From: Brachyhypopomus gauderio
Taxonomy: Eukaryota > Chordata > Actinopteri > Gymnotiformes > Hypopomidae
Direction of reading: 5' to 3'
DNA length: 64,000 nt
Assembly (NCBI RefSeq): GCF_052324685.1
Contig: NC_135226.1
Location: 13,741,891-13,805,890 of the forward strand
Notes under the pieces: generated by a model
What the model saw: only the letters and a program-made list of their open reading frames with translations
Database searches by the model: none
What the model was told of the DNA's origin: nothing
Position numbers and translations under genes: made by a program
In this document: positions 1-19,613 of the stretch, in pieces
Position numbering within the stretch: position 1 is the stretch's first letter
Layout: every line of letters begins with the position of its first letter

Positions 1-45
1 GATTAGAGTAACGCGTTACTAAGTTACGCGTTACTGACATCACTG
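1..45. mobile_element. Terminal fragment of a hAT-type DNA transposon cut by the window edge
   Basis: The first 45 bases consist of repeated 'taacgcgttact'-type motifs and end in 'catcactg'. Read on the other strand this gives CAGTGATGTCAGTAACGCG, a terminus of the CAGTG type common in fish hAT elements. The rest of the element lies outside the window, so no target duplication can be checked. Confidence 0.5.
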
Positions 46-1412
46 GTGAAGTGTCCACATTCATTTTAAGTTATTTTATTACATACTAGAAACATTCAAA
101 ATGTAACACAGCTATGTAAGACAGCCTTACATGCATTTATAGTGAGAATTAATGCAGTTTTTGAATTCTTATCCATCTTCTAATCATGTAATATCATTAG
201 ATGAAAGTTTGGTGGAGTTGAGAATGTGAGTCCTTAAGGTCCACTGGTCATTCCCGACCAGTAAATGAGTGCCATGCCCAACCAGTAAATGAGAGTCATC
301 CCTGAGTGTAATAACTCTCTAAATCCTAGAGGTGTGGTGTGGGAGTGGTACCATTATTTGAAGGTTCATTCATATATGTTGTAAGAGTCGGTATAAAACT
401 CCTGGGGACTGTAATGAGTCACCTTGTAATACACCTGGTTTAGGTTGTGTGATTGACCTTCTCGTTGGGCGATGAGAGCTGTGTGTTTTTTGTGTGTGTC
501 ATCTTCAAGCTCGCCGGCCTGATGAACAATAACGTCACCCTCCCTCCTCTCTCTCCTTTACCACCCACAACATCCTCACCCACATCTTAAGACCAGAAGA
601 GCACATTGCGCTTTCACAGCAACGCTACTAAAGGTCTGTCTCCTCACAGAAACCTACGTCGACACAAATGACTGTAATCAAAACTAGTCGGATTCATAGG
701 GCTACAGCAGCCAGGCCCTATTGTTGGCTGTCCAAAAAACAAAATCACAGCTCATCAGCGCAGGTACTGTCCAACTGACTGGAGACCTTATTAAGCCATT
801 TGCTCAGTAGTCAGATAACCACCACACAGAATTTGAAAGCCTTTGTGGTTTAAGTCAACAATACAAAGACAAACTCTCACTTCCAAATGTCCACTTGTCT
901 GATCCATACCGGTTTTTAAACCTGAACACGTGCAGAAGGGCTCAATACAGAAGTCGCGACATGATTACAGATTCATCCAGGATTTAAAAGTAAACACTAA
1001 ATGATGAGTAGGACTAGGATTTCCAGTTGATCTATAATTTTCATGTTACTGCTAAAAAACACAATTCTGTGATATTTTTATCTGCACTTTTAAGTGAATT
1101 ACAGTACCTAAAAGTTTAGTTACTTACATCTTTAATTGCAAGATACACAAAACTGATCTGGGGTCAGTGTAAAAGGTACATATCCTGAACTATTGGGCTT
1201 TGCTCTCAGCGTTTCCAAAATGAACCATTCTTTCCCTAAACTGCAGACATTTTTACTTCTGCTTTTGGGCTTAAAATGTACAAATCTCCAAGTATTTTAA
1301 GGCCTTTGCTACCATCATCAAAGTCTGCAGATTCTACTTCCTGTTTCCACAGGATTCCTCAGGTCAGACATGGGTCCCTACCACTATGTGAAAGGTAGGT
1401 TATACAGTGTAG

Positions 1413-1460
<48 letters not shown>

Positions 1461-2358
1461 TTATCTAGTCTTTGTCTATGGGCTCCTCCCTACGTATTTC
1501 CAGTTAAGAGTTCATGCAGCCAGACAGATTTGATACCACTGCTTAGACAAAACTTTTCCCTTGGAGGAGGAGATAAGAAAGCTAAGGTTGCAACCTGTGA
1601 CATCACATTCATGGGGTTCTTCCAGGCTGATGATCACCTTTATACCAATAATACCTGTGGTGTTTGTGGTCAGAATGTCCCGTTTGGGGATAATCAAAGA
1701 AGCTGAACCTCGTTACAGTTGTGGCTGCCAGAACATAATGAAAAGCATCCCTGAATATTTCTTTTTACTAGTTTGTTATCATGAAGGTGGTATTATCACA
1801 ATGTAAAGACAGTGACCATGTAGCAAATGCATAAGGAAGCACTCTTGAACACAGGACCTACAGGTGACAAACATACGCCCTGAACATGGCCTCATACATC
1901 AGCCAGAAACAAACACCACCCTCTCTTCACCTCCCTCTCTTTACCTCCCTCATGTGTCTCTCATCCATTGACTCTTTGTCCCTGGTAAGCTCCTCACTGT
2001 ACCATGTCTTCTCAGCAGGGTGGTGGGGAGGTTCCGAACCACAATTTGTAGCGAAGGCTGCTGAAGTCAGCTAACACACCCGGTCGTGAACCCAGGTCCA
2101 ACAGATGGCAAACATGTGTCATGAACACCACACCAAAGCTGAAACTCTGATACTGTATTATTTCTACTGTATAGGGTCAGGAGGACAATATGAAGTAAAA
2201 AAATAACTGTTGTAGTAATAACTTTTGAAGTAATAAATTGCTGTGTTCCGAGACATCCAGCTATTGTTTTCAACAGCTCTGATTTCACGCACATGTTAAG
2301 GCCTGAGGGGCCTGTTACAGGGAATGTAGCAAATGGCAAATGAATTACATGTGCCTGG
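46..2358. other. Non-coding stretch, probably within or beyond inppl1 intron 1
   Basis: I see no coding exon here. It lies downstream of inppl1 exon 1 on the minus strand, so it is probably intron, but exon 2 (end of the SH2 domain) was not found. Apart from a (GT)n run at 1416-1458 it is ordinary unique-looking DNA. Confidence 0.4.
1416..1458. repeat. (GT)n microsatellite, 43 bp
   Basis: This is a perfect GT dinucleotide run. Open frames across it are artefacts. Confidence 0.95.
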
Positions 2359-2616
2359 TAGAGGTGTCACGTAACGAAGCACAAATACTTCATTACCTTA
2401 CTTCAGTAGAAATACTGGTTATCTATACTTTTCTGGAGTAATTATCTTTCGGACGATCGTGGACTATAGGCCCTGTGACGTGGCCTATGTTTTGGTACAT
2501 AATGGCAATCCCCCCCCCCCCCCCCCCCCCCCCCCATCCTTTACATTACTTTTATACTTTAAGTACATTTGAACTTGTACTTGAGTAAAAAGCTTGAGTT
2601 GATATTATTACTGCAG
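2359..2616. mobile_element. Decayed Tol2-like hAT fragment containing a poly-C tract
   Basis: The segment starts TAGAGGTGTCACGTAACG and carries repeated 'tactt' and 'acttgagtaaaa' motifs, as in the subterminal regions of Tol2-related hAT elements. A run of about 26 C residues (2510-2535) interrupts it. The right terminus and target duplication are not clear. Confidence 0.35.
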
Positions 2617-3848
2617 CCCTCAAACAAAAATGACCCAATAAATGAATCATTCACTTAAACTAGGTCCAAAATTGAGTCCAAAAGTGAATACACCAAAATT
2701 GTCTCTGGTTAATTTTTCACAACTGATCAGAACAATCTGAGAAAGTCTCTCATCATTATCTATCCATGACTTTCTAGCTCGCCTAGGATCAATTCTCTTT
2801 CAGTGCATTTCTAATGCTACATAGAGGAAGCTTAAAGTGGGTACAAAGACCTAGCAGTTTTCACAGTGCATGATCAACTAGCTACTGCACTTACTGCCCA
2901 TCTAAGAAACTGAGACTAAAGACAAAATCAGAGCAATAGGGAAGACCGAGCACAGACCTGCATTTGTGAGGACCACCAACCATTTGATTAGAGAGAAAGA
3001 CATGTGGCCCAGAAAAACAGGAACATTCCAGGATATGACTCTTCTAAAACCTGCACAGCTCAGAAATCAGAATCCAGTGCCGCTAAACACCCAACACCAG
3101 TCAGGATAGACGTGTTGAGTTTTCTTCTTAATCAGGTAATCATTTTAAATGAGGCCTGATGACCTCATTGACGACACAAGCAGATCAGGCCTTATTAAAG
3201 CATAAAGACAACAAGACTAAGGGCAAGAGTGTGAGCAGAGACACCTGAGGAGAACAGAGATGTGCTCTGTGTAAACACCCGTGTTACAAACCGTCAAGGG
3301 GAGAGGGGTAAAACTGGGACACTTGTGTGGAAGGCAGAGGGGCGGGTGGGTTGGTATATACTGTAAACAGAATCTTGTTTAGATTTTTGTTCTGAGAGCT
3401 TAAAATTCCTACGCCACGAGACGAAACCCCTTGAAGTATATTATTTTCATCTTGTACAAAGCTTTCTCAATAGACATGGGATATTTATGTCATAACGTAT
3501 GAATCTACTCAACTTAAATGTCCTCCCTCTGCTGATATCTGCGACAGGCTCAGTGTTCCATCAAATAACGGCTTTGATAACCCTGCCAAAACTATGCAGC
3601 CGTCCCACATTGTCCCACTCATGGTGCTACGTGCAGAGGAAGCCAAGATCAGCTCAATGCTTTGGGTTCCTCTCTTACTTATAGTTTTTATTACCAATCA
3701 TTTCACCTATCCGCTTTTATCATGAGTTCACCCTCAGCTCTGGGCTACACAATGGAGGCATACATGGCAAACCGTGATCCCAGCTACAAAGAAACATGAT
3801 AATGATCAAGATGAACATCTTAAACAACATACCTCCATGTATCTCTGC

Positions 3849-3888
<40 letters not shown>

Positions 3889-6538
3889 AACTTGGGCATA
3901 GATGAATACCAGGTATTTAAAGGTGATCTTCATGCAGCAGCCTTAGACAGGAATTAACAAAAATATGACACTGGAGAGAGACAGACAGCTAAATCCTCAG
4001 CTCCTTTCCTGATCACCCAAATGTCCCGTATGACCTGCCCAGTTCAGTTCCTAAAGGTAGATAAACAGAAGCATTATGTTCTGACAGTACCAGGAAACAC
4101 AGATGGTGGCAAACGTAGAGCACTTGGGTATGTTCATGCAGATGGTGCTGAGATTTCCATCACAACCTAACCTCTCTCCTTTTAAAGCTTACTGCCTAGC
4201 CGGCACGAAAAAAACTACATTTACCATTTCTCTATCTGAATTCTAAACTGCTGAATAGTTAGAATGTTCTAACTGAACTCTGAATTTTTTAACAGCCAGT
4301 TGCATATTCACAGAATGATGTCTTGAACCAAAAGATGAAACTTAATAAGGGTATTTTCAAAAACAGTTTTTAAGTTATTAAAGTTACAGCGACACTAAAG
4401 CCTTCAGTCTCACAAGCTGGAGTGGCACAGTGAGCAGCCGATGTTTGTATGGGCGTCACCAATGACCAAGCTGCTAAATTCAGTTGTTAACAAATGGAGC
4501 TGAGAGTAGAGCAAACACTGAAACAGCCCTGTGAATACACACTGCTCTTTATCTCTGCTATGCCATTCGACTACGCTATACGTGAAATGTGACCAAAGTG
4601 AATCCAGGGATTTACATCTACCATGTCAGTCTATTCCTGGAACCCGGAAGGTACCTTGTAAAAATAAAACACTGCTAAATCATTAAATCATTATGTTTAA
4701 GTATGGTTGGATGTTAATGTGTGTGATTGTGTCAATTCCTGCATTTTCATGTTGCACTTGAATCCAGAAATAAGATAACAGACACTATAACAACAACTTT
4801 CATCCATTGCATAGAAGGAGGCTAATGGTTCTTGGCTTACACCATGCAGGTAAACGTGGTAGTGCCCACAAAACACATCATACTTCATAACAACAATGGG
4901 GGAGGCAAAGAAACAAAAAAAGTCATAACTCAAGGGCTACTTTCAGCTACATATCAGAGCCAATAAAGCCTCAAATTCTTCTGTTAGATGCCAGCTCCAT
5001 TCCAGTGAGCTGTCTGGAAGGTTTATACACACAAAGAACTTTCTGGTCAGGCCAAACTCGGGCAGCCTGAGTTTTCCAGAACAGGGCCAAAACCGAGCGC
5101 CGTGATCACATGAGAGTGGAACGTCTTCAGTCACCCTGCATGTTTGGTGTCAAACAAGGGAGGAGCGCAAGGAAACACATGACCACAAACAAATATGGAG
5201 GTGCCCCTGGGCCTCCTGCCCAGTGTCAGGTCTGGGGCATTTACGTCTCCACCCTCCACCCTGATGCCCCAGGTGCAAGACGATGTCAAAGACTTTAAAG
5301 TAACCACAAAAAGTAATTCCATATAAAACAAAAAGTGGCTTTCTTCCTGCCATCAGCTGGAGCTACAAGACAAGCAGGTCCTAGAGGCATGATTCTCAAC
5401 ACAAACCTACACATTCCCAACACAAACCTACACATTCCCAACACATGAAGGGCTCCAGTACACATCCCAAGAGGGGTAGCCATGCAAGTTAATTATACTG
5501 AATAAATTATACTGAATATACAAAAGTATAGCAACTGTGTTAGTGAAATGGTTCTCTCTCGCCCCTGATTTTGGTGCTACTTTTCATCAGATCTCATCAC
5601 AGACTATTGCTCCACAAAATACAGAATGATGTTTGCTTTGGCCTCGCCACACACCATGGGTTTTACAAAAACTGTGTACCCAAAAGCAGACATCCTGCAG
5701 AAATACAAGATGAATCATTTTTCAAAATTTATTTTTATATGCCAAGCATTATAAAAAACTATGAACACATGGAATCTACTAATAACTTGACTTGCAATCC
5801 CTATAGGTTATTTCTTTATACTTCATGTACTTTCTAGTGCACAATTATTAGAATACTACACAAGTAACTGTCTCCACAATCAACTGTCTCACACACACAC
5901 ACACACACACACAGACATCTTAAAATAACTCATCATTCAGACACTGAACCAGACATCAGAGGGAAACCCCTTACTGACTGACAGTCAGACACACATGCAC
6001 GCCCCTACACACACACAAGCATGTCTCTTTGGTTGTGGCAGAGAAACAATACTATAACCAGCATGCTTAAAGCACTACTGCAGTCACATTACAAAGTAAG
6101 ATTTGCAACTTCTGGTTCTGTGAAGCTTCATAAAGCCTTTATTAAGTCCACTGATGGGCACAACACAGCACTGATTCCCAGCAAGGTACAGCTGCTGTGC
6201 ATGTTCCAACCTGTGTCTCCAGTGGAGAGAAGACTCAACAACAAAGGAATCACCCCCCAAACTCATACAAACACAGTCTCTGAATGCACTCTACCTTGTG
6301 ACCTGGTACATGGTACGACAGATCACACCCTTCTCTGGGATGTTGAAAAATCAAGATTGGTGAGGGAAAAGTGACAATGTAAGATGTTTAGACTATGTAT
6401 CCACAGGCAAATATGGCACATTACATACGGAGAAGCATGTGGAAAGAGCTTGTCTCAGATAGGGGTGGTTGAATAGTATACACATATGTACACCATGGTG
6501 TTGTACCTTATTACTAAACAAAGTGGTGTGGTTATGCA

Positions 6539-6587
<49 letters not shown>

Positions 6588-7058
6588 GTCCTTTCAGCTA
6601 CAAACTACCACATTTTTTAAAAGGATGGATATTTTTGTCCTTGATGATGTGGAGGGCTCGCGCACCACGTGACATGCAGCTCTGCCACTGAAAGTGATTC
6701 GACTTCCAAAAAATTAAATAAACAGTGAGCTAATATGAAAAACAAGCTTTTCGTAAAAAAAAAAGGAAAAAAAGAGGAACTGTACGTTTTGTGCTCTAAA
6801 TCAGTGACCTTTATCGTGTTTATCTGTAACTTCACACCAAGAGTTAGTTGCGAAAAATAAATACTCAAAACATCATAGACAGATAATGAATCTGATGATT
6901 CGGCCAATGTGTCAGTGTATATAACCAAAGATACTTAATGTATATAAAAAATCTGCCATTTATCACAAACAACCCCGGGAAGCAACCGAGTGTGTCGCTT
7001 CAACTTGGAAAAAAAAGTTCGCGTAAACAACTTCTTAGAAATTAAAAGGCGACACGAC
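2617..7058. other. Non-coding stretch, probably inppl1 intron 1
   Basis: No conserved exon was recognised on either strand. It contains (CA)n runs at 3852-3887, 5890-5913 and 6546-6585, and a 23-bp direct duplication around 5399-5446. By position and strand it is most simply the long first intron of inppl1. Confidence 0.4.
6546..6585. repeat. (CA)n microsatellite, 40 bp
   Basis: This is an uninterrupted CA run in the presumed inppl1 intron 1. Confidence 0.95.
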
Positions 7059-7064
7059 ACTTAC

Positions 7065-7231
7065 AGCACGCAAAGCGCATAAGCCCCGTTTACACTCTCG
7101 CTGTCCCGAACCAGGAAACTTCCGTCCCGTCCGGACCGGGCCAGCAGCTCCTCGGCAGCGGCACGACTCAAGTCCCGGTGATACCACAGCGGAGGGGCCG
7201 CTCCCAGCGGGGACACGCCGCCGCCTGCCAT
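7065..7231 (-). CDS. inppl1: SHIP2 inositol polyphosphate 5-phosphatase, first coding exon (start of SH2 domain)
   Basis: SHIP2 removes the 5-phosphate from PI(3,4,5)P3 at the plasma membrane and so dampens PI3K/insulin signalling. Only the first coding exon is present. It encodes about 55 residues: a short Gly/Pro-rich leader, then the SH2 start [19 protein letters not shown] and the phosphotyrosine-binding strand [10 protein letters not shown], ending GAYALCV. This is almost the same as mammalian INPPL1 and differs from INPP5D in the leader. The start at 7231 is the ATG nearest the SH2 domain; an upstream in-frame ATG at 7255 is possible. The donor GTAAGT (7059-7064, complement) splits a Leu codon at the position expected for INPPL1. 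Later exons should lie at lower coordinates but were not found in the remaining 7 kb, which implies a long intron 1 or exons beyond the window. The exon is CpG-rich, as expected for a promoter-proximal exon. Confidence 0.9.
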
Positions 7232-9474
7232 CGTGGCGGGGCTCCACAGAACCACTTCACCGGGTTTTATTTCCTCCCCTCCACAGATATCCCCACAATA
7301 ACGGCGGACTTTCGGTGTTCAGCCCGGTTAGTGAACCAACGTACTCGGACTCAAACACGGACTCGGCTGCTCCAAGTCTGAGAACCGTCCTCGTCTTCCC
7401 AGTTCCTGAAAGTATCCCATTAGACGTCCGCTACTCCCTCTCCCCACGGAAATAAACATGTAAATCCAACAGGGGCGCTTGGAAAAGCAGCACCAGTAAA
7501 GTAGTTGTGTTTTTAACCCACCATAGAGGTGAATAATAAGACAGAGTGCTCAATGCTCTGGTAAACCGTCTATGGCGGTGTTGTCCCAACTCTCTCATCG
7601 GCACTAAAGTTTGAAGATCTCTGGTAGTTAATGGTGCTCTTGTCCAACTTGCCACTAGGCTGCACAGCTCCGGGAAACGCGTTTCATTTAACTTCTTTAA
7701 CTGGTTTTACTAGCTAGCCACAGACATTCTGTGTGAATCTTACACTAAACTACAATTTTTTAATGCTGTAAATTAATTGCTCGACTGTCCTCAGGTTGTA
7801 TTAATGATTATTGGAGCCCTGAGCTAGCGAGCAAACTGCGAAGAAACGCAGTCTAATGGTTTCTGCCTCAGAATTAAAACACGTAAACACAGTCTCTTCA
7901 TTATATTAAAGGCATTTATACACTGTTTAAAGTTGTGTTTTGGCTGGTAAGATAACGTATATAATTGTCTGAAGTGTAGTCAGAGTTAGAGCTTGGATAA
8001 TGGTTCTGTCAGGCGCCTGTATAGACAGGCTGAGCTCTTTCTACAAACTTCCTGTTAAGATTGGTGTGTGACTTGACACTAATACCAATTGTTGAGTTTT
8101 TAACTTGCAACCTCCTGCCGCAGAAATCTCGCCGGCTGGTTATTTATCACAGCCGTTGTGTGTATCCCGATGGTTCTTAACTAATATGTTCAGTCAAAGA
8201 ACTGAAGGCGAATATCAAACAAACAACACAAAGACTGTGAATCATAAATATTGACCTACATGGTTGGTGTAGCCTACTACAGTTTATAACGTTTGCTGGA
8301 TCAACATAAACATTAACTTGATCAGAAGTGCCTTCGTAGAAGCCTAAACCCAGTTTAAAATATCCTTCACATGCAGGAAAGACGAGTCTACACAATGTTT
8401 CTTGATAAAGTTTCCATCTAATCTCTGCAAAGGTGAGGTGTGAGGTTACGGAAGCCCTTGGAAAACTCAGCCACGGCTCCTGCTGTCAAGGCCTCGACAA
8501 GATTCCGGTGAAAGGATGAAGATACTTGTGAGGAGCATGAATTCACATTTAGTGTTTTGGGCCAATATTGCATTTTCCCTGAAGTAAAGAGCCAGGTTGT
8601 ATACGTGCACGTGAATTTCATATTTTGAAAAGAAATACATAACTGGGTTGATGTAAACATGGGTATCAGGATAATCAAAATAATACAGCATTTTTAAGAA
8701 ATTGACGTTTTAGCTGAATGCATTACGAAATCCGTTTTAATGTGAAATTTGTGCGGTTTATTAAATCTGGTAATTGGCACATAAATGAATTAAGTAAATA
8801 ATTTTAGGAAGGAAAACTTGGATTTGAGTTGGGAACACGTGGTTTATTCAATAGTAGCGAGCAGAACAAAATATGAGCAATGCCGCCCTCTGCTGGCCAT
8901 CTCATCTCATCACCCCACCAGCCCACACTTGTAACTCATAACCCTTGTAACCCTTGTTTCTCTGCAGTCGCTCCACTCTTGTCATTCCTTTACAATTAGA
9001 TGACAGTTCAAATATGGACCGTGTTACAAAAAACCCACAAAACAATTACAAACAGCTCTAAAAGTTATCTGTACTTTATACTCTTATTCGCATTCATCCG
9101 TCTCAAAACCATCCCCAATAAACTTCTTTCAGTGCAATCACTACTGAATCCCTGAATCACTACTTCAGGTAGTGAATCACTACTTCAATGCAGTGCAAAC
9201 ACAGATTTGCACTGCATTGTCTCAATCATTTCAGTAAGACATAAAACATGACTTCAAGTCATTTTAAGTTAAATACAGAGTTAAAACATCGCTTAGTTTT
9301 TAACTGCATTGATAAGTGCTATTAAATAATGCTTTCTGACAGAAACATAATTTCAACTTAAGTAGGCTATATTAACATAAGCGATGAGGATGTGTTATTT
9401 GAATATCCAAATTAATTGTATTGGTTTGCTTATTTGAGTACAGTATTCAAATTGTCAGATTTCCCATGACCACC
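7232..9474. other. Intergenic region upstream of inppl1
   Basis: This should hold the inppl1 promoter and 5' UTR, but I could not place a start site. CpG-rich DNA continues to about 7350. No other exon, RNA gene or clear mobile element was seen. Confidence 0.4.
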
Positions 9475-9889
9475 AGAGGGCGCCGTCATTGCAATACTGA
9501 TGCACCTAAACTCTATTAGTCATCGACCACCTTACTTAAGGACACTGAACTACATTTTATTGCGAAGTATTGCCGCCTTGCGTTGCATACCAAGCTGTTG
9601 TCTCGTTATTTCTCTATTTGGTCTGTTCGTTGCTGACATTTGCTCTGCCCATCATGTTCTACTGGGCCTAGCCCTTGTGTACCTCTTTCTGTTTGTACCT
9701 CTCTTCTGGTTTTTGATCTCTGTGTCTGGTTATTTTTTATTTTTTGCATTGTCTCGTTGTACTGCAGCCGTCCGCCTCTCGGGATTTTCCCGTTTGTGCT
9801 CCTGTTTACAGAATTTGTGTCATTAAATGCCGTTTTACCTAATCTGCATATGGATCCTTCTCTACCTTCTGAGTCACGATTGTTACACA
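9475..9889 (+). mobile_element. Probable solo LTR or LTR fragment of a retrotransposon
   Basis: The segment begins near TGACCACCAGAGGGCG and ends ACGATTGTTACA. Near the 3' end are a T-rich stretch, a polyadenylation-like 'attaaa', and 'ggatccttctctacc', all features of LTRs seen in fish retrotransposons. No matching 5-bp target duplication was found, so the boundaries are uncertain. A 108-codon open frame inside has no recognisable domain. Confidence 0.4.
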
Positions 9890-10882
9890 AATAAGGTATG
9901 TGTAGAAGGAATAAAAATTAAATGTATCTTAAATGTTTCTTTTAGCAAGCAACACAGCTGATGGGCAGGTAACTTAGCAACAGGGTAAAAGGTTTCTGCA
10001 ATTATATTACAAATTCAACTTTAAAATAAAATACATACTGTTTCAAATATAATTAGGATATTTGTATTTAAAGTAGCAACATTTTTTTTTAACTTTGATA
10101 TTTATTGAATATATTAAGGTTAGTGAGAAGAGAACTCGGTATCCCAAATATGTAGTACTTAGTCTCCATGTTCTCATGTTTCAAGTGCTCCATGTACACT
10201 CTGTCCTACCTGATATGCCTTGTCATTCTCACATGACCTTCCATATACAGTGGCATGCACATATTTGAGTGCCTCCTGGTCAAAGTTCCTGATGCTGTGA
10301 GTAGTTAAGTGAGAAGAACATAAACTGATCTCCCAAATGGCATACGTGTCCTTTGTTTTGTAGTTTTAGAGTGGAAAAAGTAAAGTATGCAAATGTTTTA
10401 GTCAGGAGTTTCTCTCCACTTCCACTGTCGGACCATAATTAGCTCGTTATAGCTGTCTTGTTCCTCGTTATCCTTAGGAAAGACTAGCTAATGCAAATTT
10501 CAAAGCTTTATGAACACTCTTATCTTCTCAAGCCCGTGTATCCGCAGTAATGATGGCAGTCTCAGCTAGCAAGTGTGCTGAACGTTCATTTGATTCCCAC
10601 ACAGTCGAAGGCTATGAGAAGAGAGCATATCAGCTTCAAGTACTCACTGCTGGACACATGTAGTTTACTGTGTCATGTGAATCAGGAAAGATCTGCATTC
10701 ATTCTTAATTGATGTGTTTCCATGTGCATTTCTTTTCTTATCCTGTGCAAGTACACAGTCTGGATTATACTGTCTGTTTGGTTTATGGATTAGCTGCTCA
10801 TTTATGCTCAGTTACATGGACCCCAGCTAATATAAAATGATACTGTTAATGTAGCAGAATGAGTTTTGTGTAACCATCATTC
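9890..10882. other. Intergenic AT-rich DNA
   Basis: I see no gene or repeat that can be supported here. Confidence 0.4.
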
Positions 10883-10888
10883 TTTATT
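10883..10888 (-). terminator. Polyadenylation signal AATAAA of the folate receptor gene
   Basis: AATAAA on the minus strand lies about 52 bases past the folate receptor stop codon. Confidence 0.55.
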
Positions 10889-10939
10889 TTCCTCCAACTG
10901 ACACGCAGACCAACATAACACATCAACACTTAATGGCGT

Positions 10940-13585
<2,646 letters not shown>

Positions 13586-13591
13586 CTAAAG

Positions 13592-15267
13592 AAAAAAACA
13601 AAGCGAGAAAAAGAAACGAGGGGATGGGAACACGTGAGATATCCTAACACATTACACAAAGGCCCCCGAATGTAGCCTTTAATGGCTGCAGGTTTTCTTC
13701 TTTCATTATTAAGTTTATATTAAAACATTGACTACATTACATATTGTATACTAGTGTTCTCCCATGTATTTCGTTGTATAACATGCTACGTGGGTAATCA
13801 CTATTACTGTTTCCATCACGTAAAAGTAGAAGGTTCTTACCTGGCACGGAAGTTTGGTTGTTGCTCCATTTGTCTATTAATTTAAATGTCTGATAAACCC
13901 AGACTTGCTTTTTGCTGAAATGTTTACTGCTAAAACGGGTTTAATAAAGTAAAAAAAAGACGCGGTGGCACGTCTTTCTCCTCTACTCTAAATACAATCC
14001 GCAATTTTCTTTCGCCCACCAAATAATCCGAGGACCGGTTCCACTTGATTCGAGTCCAGGGTAAGCAGCGCGAGCAGAACTCCCGGGAATATGATGGAAT
14101 ATTTCAGCGCACGAGCTTTTTGAACAACCACCGAGCACGTCGCATTTCTGCCGCCCCCCATAAACGAGCTGTACTGTAACAGTCATCGTGACCTGTTGTT
14201 ATCAAAGTGGAGATAAAAACCATTATGTAGTTTGTTAGAAATTGTTGTGAAGTGCAAATTTACTACTCGTAGACTACATATTTTTGTTCTTCTTCCATGT
14301 CTTGTTTCGTATTCACAATTTATTGGCTTTATTTATTCAGGTGATGTGTTTTCCAGTGTAGAGATTTCTATTGCACTTTCAGAAATTACGGTTGGTTAAA
14401 CGATTTGTGAACCAGTTAACCTCACCATACATGAGATAAGGTTAACCTCAAGTCATTCTAGCGAATGCGTATGCATAGGATAAAGTGAAATTGTGAAATT
14501 GACAGTCTATACCTAATATGAAAGTGAAAAAAAATTCTGTGCAAAAAATCAATGCAAAATGAGAAAAAGGATTTCACTGGTTGCAAGTAACAAAACTCCA
14601 AACAAATACCCCTTTGCACATTTACAACTGACTAATAAAACGAATCACAAGGAAACACTCCAGAGACAAACATTTTAATTTTATAATCAAGGCAAATACA
14701 ATAAAGAATTCAACCAGTCGTCGTAAATGTACAATAAATTACATCATTGGACAGAACTGGTGGTTCTAGGGGCGGGGCCACAGGACTGTCTTATCACTCA
14801 TTTGTCCGCCCGAGAGCGATGATCATATAGGTGGGTGCAATCCCACCAAACACTAATGAACCAAACTGGAATGTCCTGCAATAAATAAGCTTAGCATGAT
14901 CCCGTGGAGAAAGCTTATTTACCGACAACTGAGGGCAATCTACATTTTGAGGAGTTGGCTAGTACGTCATCAATTTACTCACAGCTGTCACGTAGCTTAC
15001 ATCTGACCAACATTAAATTAAGAAGCAAAGCTAACATTAGTTATTACTAATGTTAACTTAAGACCTTCCTGTGTTTAGACATGAACGTTAGCATTTATGT
15101 AATAAATACATAATAAATGTAATGTTAATTCATGTACTTCTTAGTCGTTTGCATTTGTGTGTTAACATTAACTATATGTTTGGCAATGACAAATAATATG
15201 AAAAGGAAGGTTCAGTCTGAGGCTGGAATTCTGCAGTTTTTGGCCAAATGAGTAAAGAGAGCAGCAG
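13592..15267. other. Region upstream of folr, no further gene recognised
   Basis: It may contain a 5' exon of folr. One GC-richer patch (13980-14190, minus) has an open frame of 67 codons with no family match I can name. Otherwise nothing supportable was seen. Confidence 0.35.
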
Positions 15268-16056
15268 TAGACTGTAGACCTGAGGAAGAGCAGGGAGAGA
15301 GAGAAGACTGTAGACCTGAGGAAGAGCACGGAGAGAGAAGACTAGACCTGAGGAAGAGCAGAGAGAGAGAAAACTGTAGACCTGAGGAAGAGCACGAGAG
15401 AGAAGACTAGACCTGAGGAAGAGCAGAGAGAGAGAAGACTGTAGACCTGAGGAAGAGCACGGAGAGAGAAGACTAGACCAGAGGAAGAGCAGGGAGAGAG
15501 AAGACTAGACCAGAGGAAGAGCACGGAGAGAGAGAGAAGACTGTAGACCTGAGGAAGAGCAGGGAGAGAGAAGACTGTAGACCTGAGGAAGAGCACGGAG
15601 AGAGAAGACTAGACCAGAGGAAGAGCAGAGAGAGAGAAGACTGTAGACCAGAGGAAGAGCAGAGAGAGAGAGTAGACTGTAGACAAGAGGAAGAGCAGGG
15701 AGAGAGAAAACTAGACAAGAGGAAGAGCAGGGAGAGAGAAAACTGTAGACCAGAGGAAGAGCAGAGAGAGAAGACTGTAGACCAGAGGAAGAGCAGGGAG
15801 AGAGAAAACTAGACCAGAGGAAGAGCAGGGAGAGAGAAGACTGTAGACCAGAGGAAGAGCAGGGAGAGAGAAGACTGTAGACCAGAGGAAGAGCAGAGAG
15901 AGAGAAGACTGTAGACAAGAGGAAGAGCAGGGAGAGAGAAAACTAGACCAGAGGAAGAGCAGGGAGAGAGAAGACTGTAGACCAGAGGAAGAGCAGAGAG
16001 AGAGAAGACTGTAGACCAGAGGAAGAGCAGGGAGAGAGAAGACTGTAGACCAGAGG
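15268..16056. repeat. Purine-rich minisatellite, about 23 copies of a 31-38 bp unit
   Basis: A unit of the form GAGGAAGAGCAGGGAGAGAG plus AAGACTGTAGACC is repeated head to tail about 23 times by my count. There are two length classes, depending on 'ctgtagac' or 'ctagac' at the junction. Copies with 'cctgagg' lie mostly in the first half, and copies with 'ccagagg' or 'caagagg' in the second, so the array has internal sub-families. The strand asymmetry (almost pure G/A) is extreme. Minus-strand open frames across it (Leu/Ser/Pro-rich repeats) are by-products of the repeat. Confidence 0.95.

Positions 16057-19613
<3,557 letters not shown>

Noticed and set aside
13983-14186. Possible upstream signal-peptide exon of folr
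   Set aside because: A hydrophobic stretch exists in one frame, but it lacks an ATG and a convincing donor that joins in phase to 13585.
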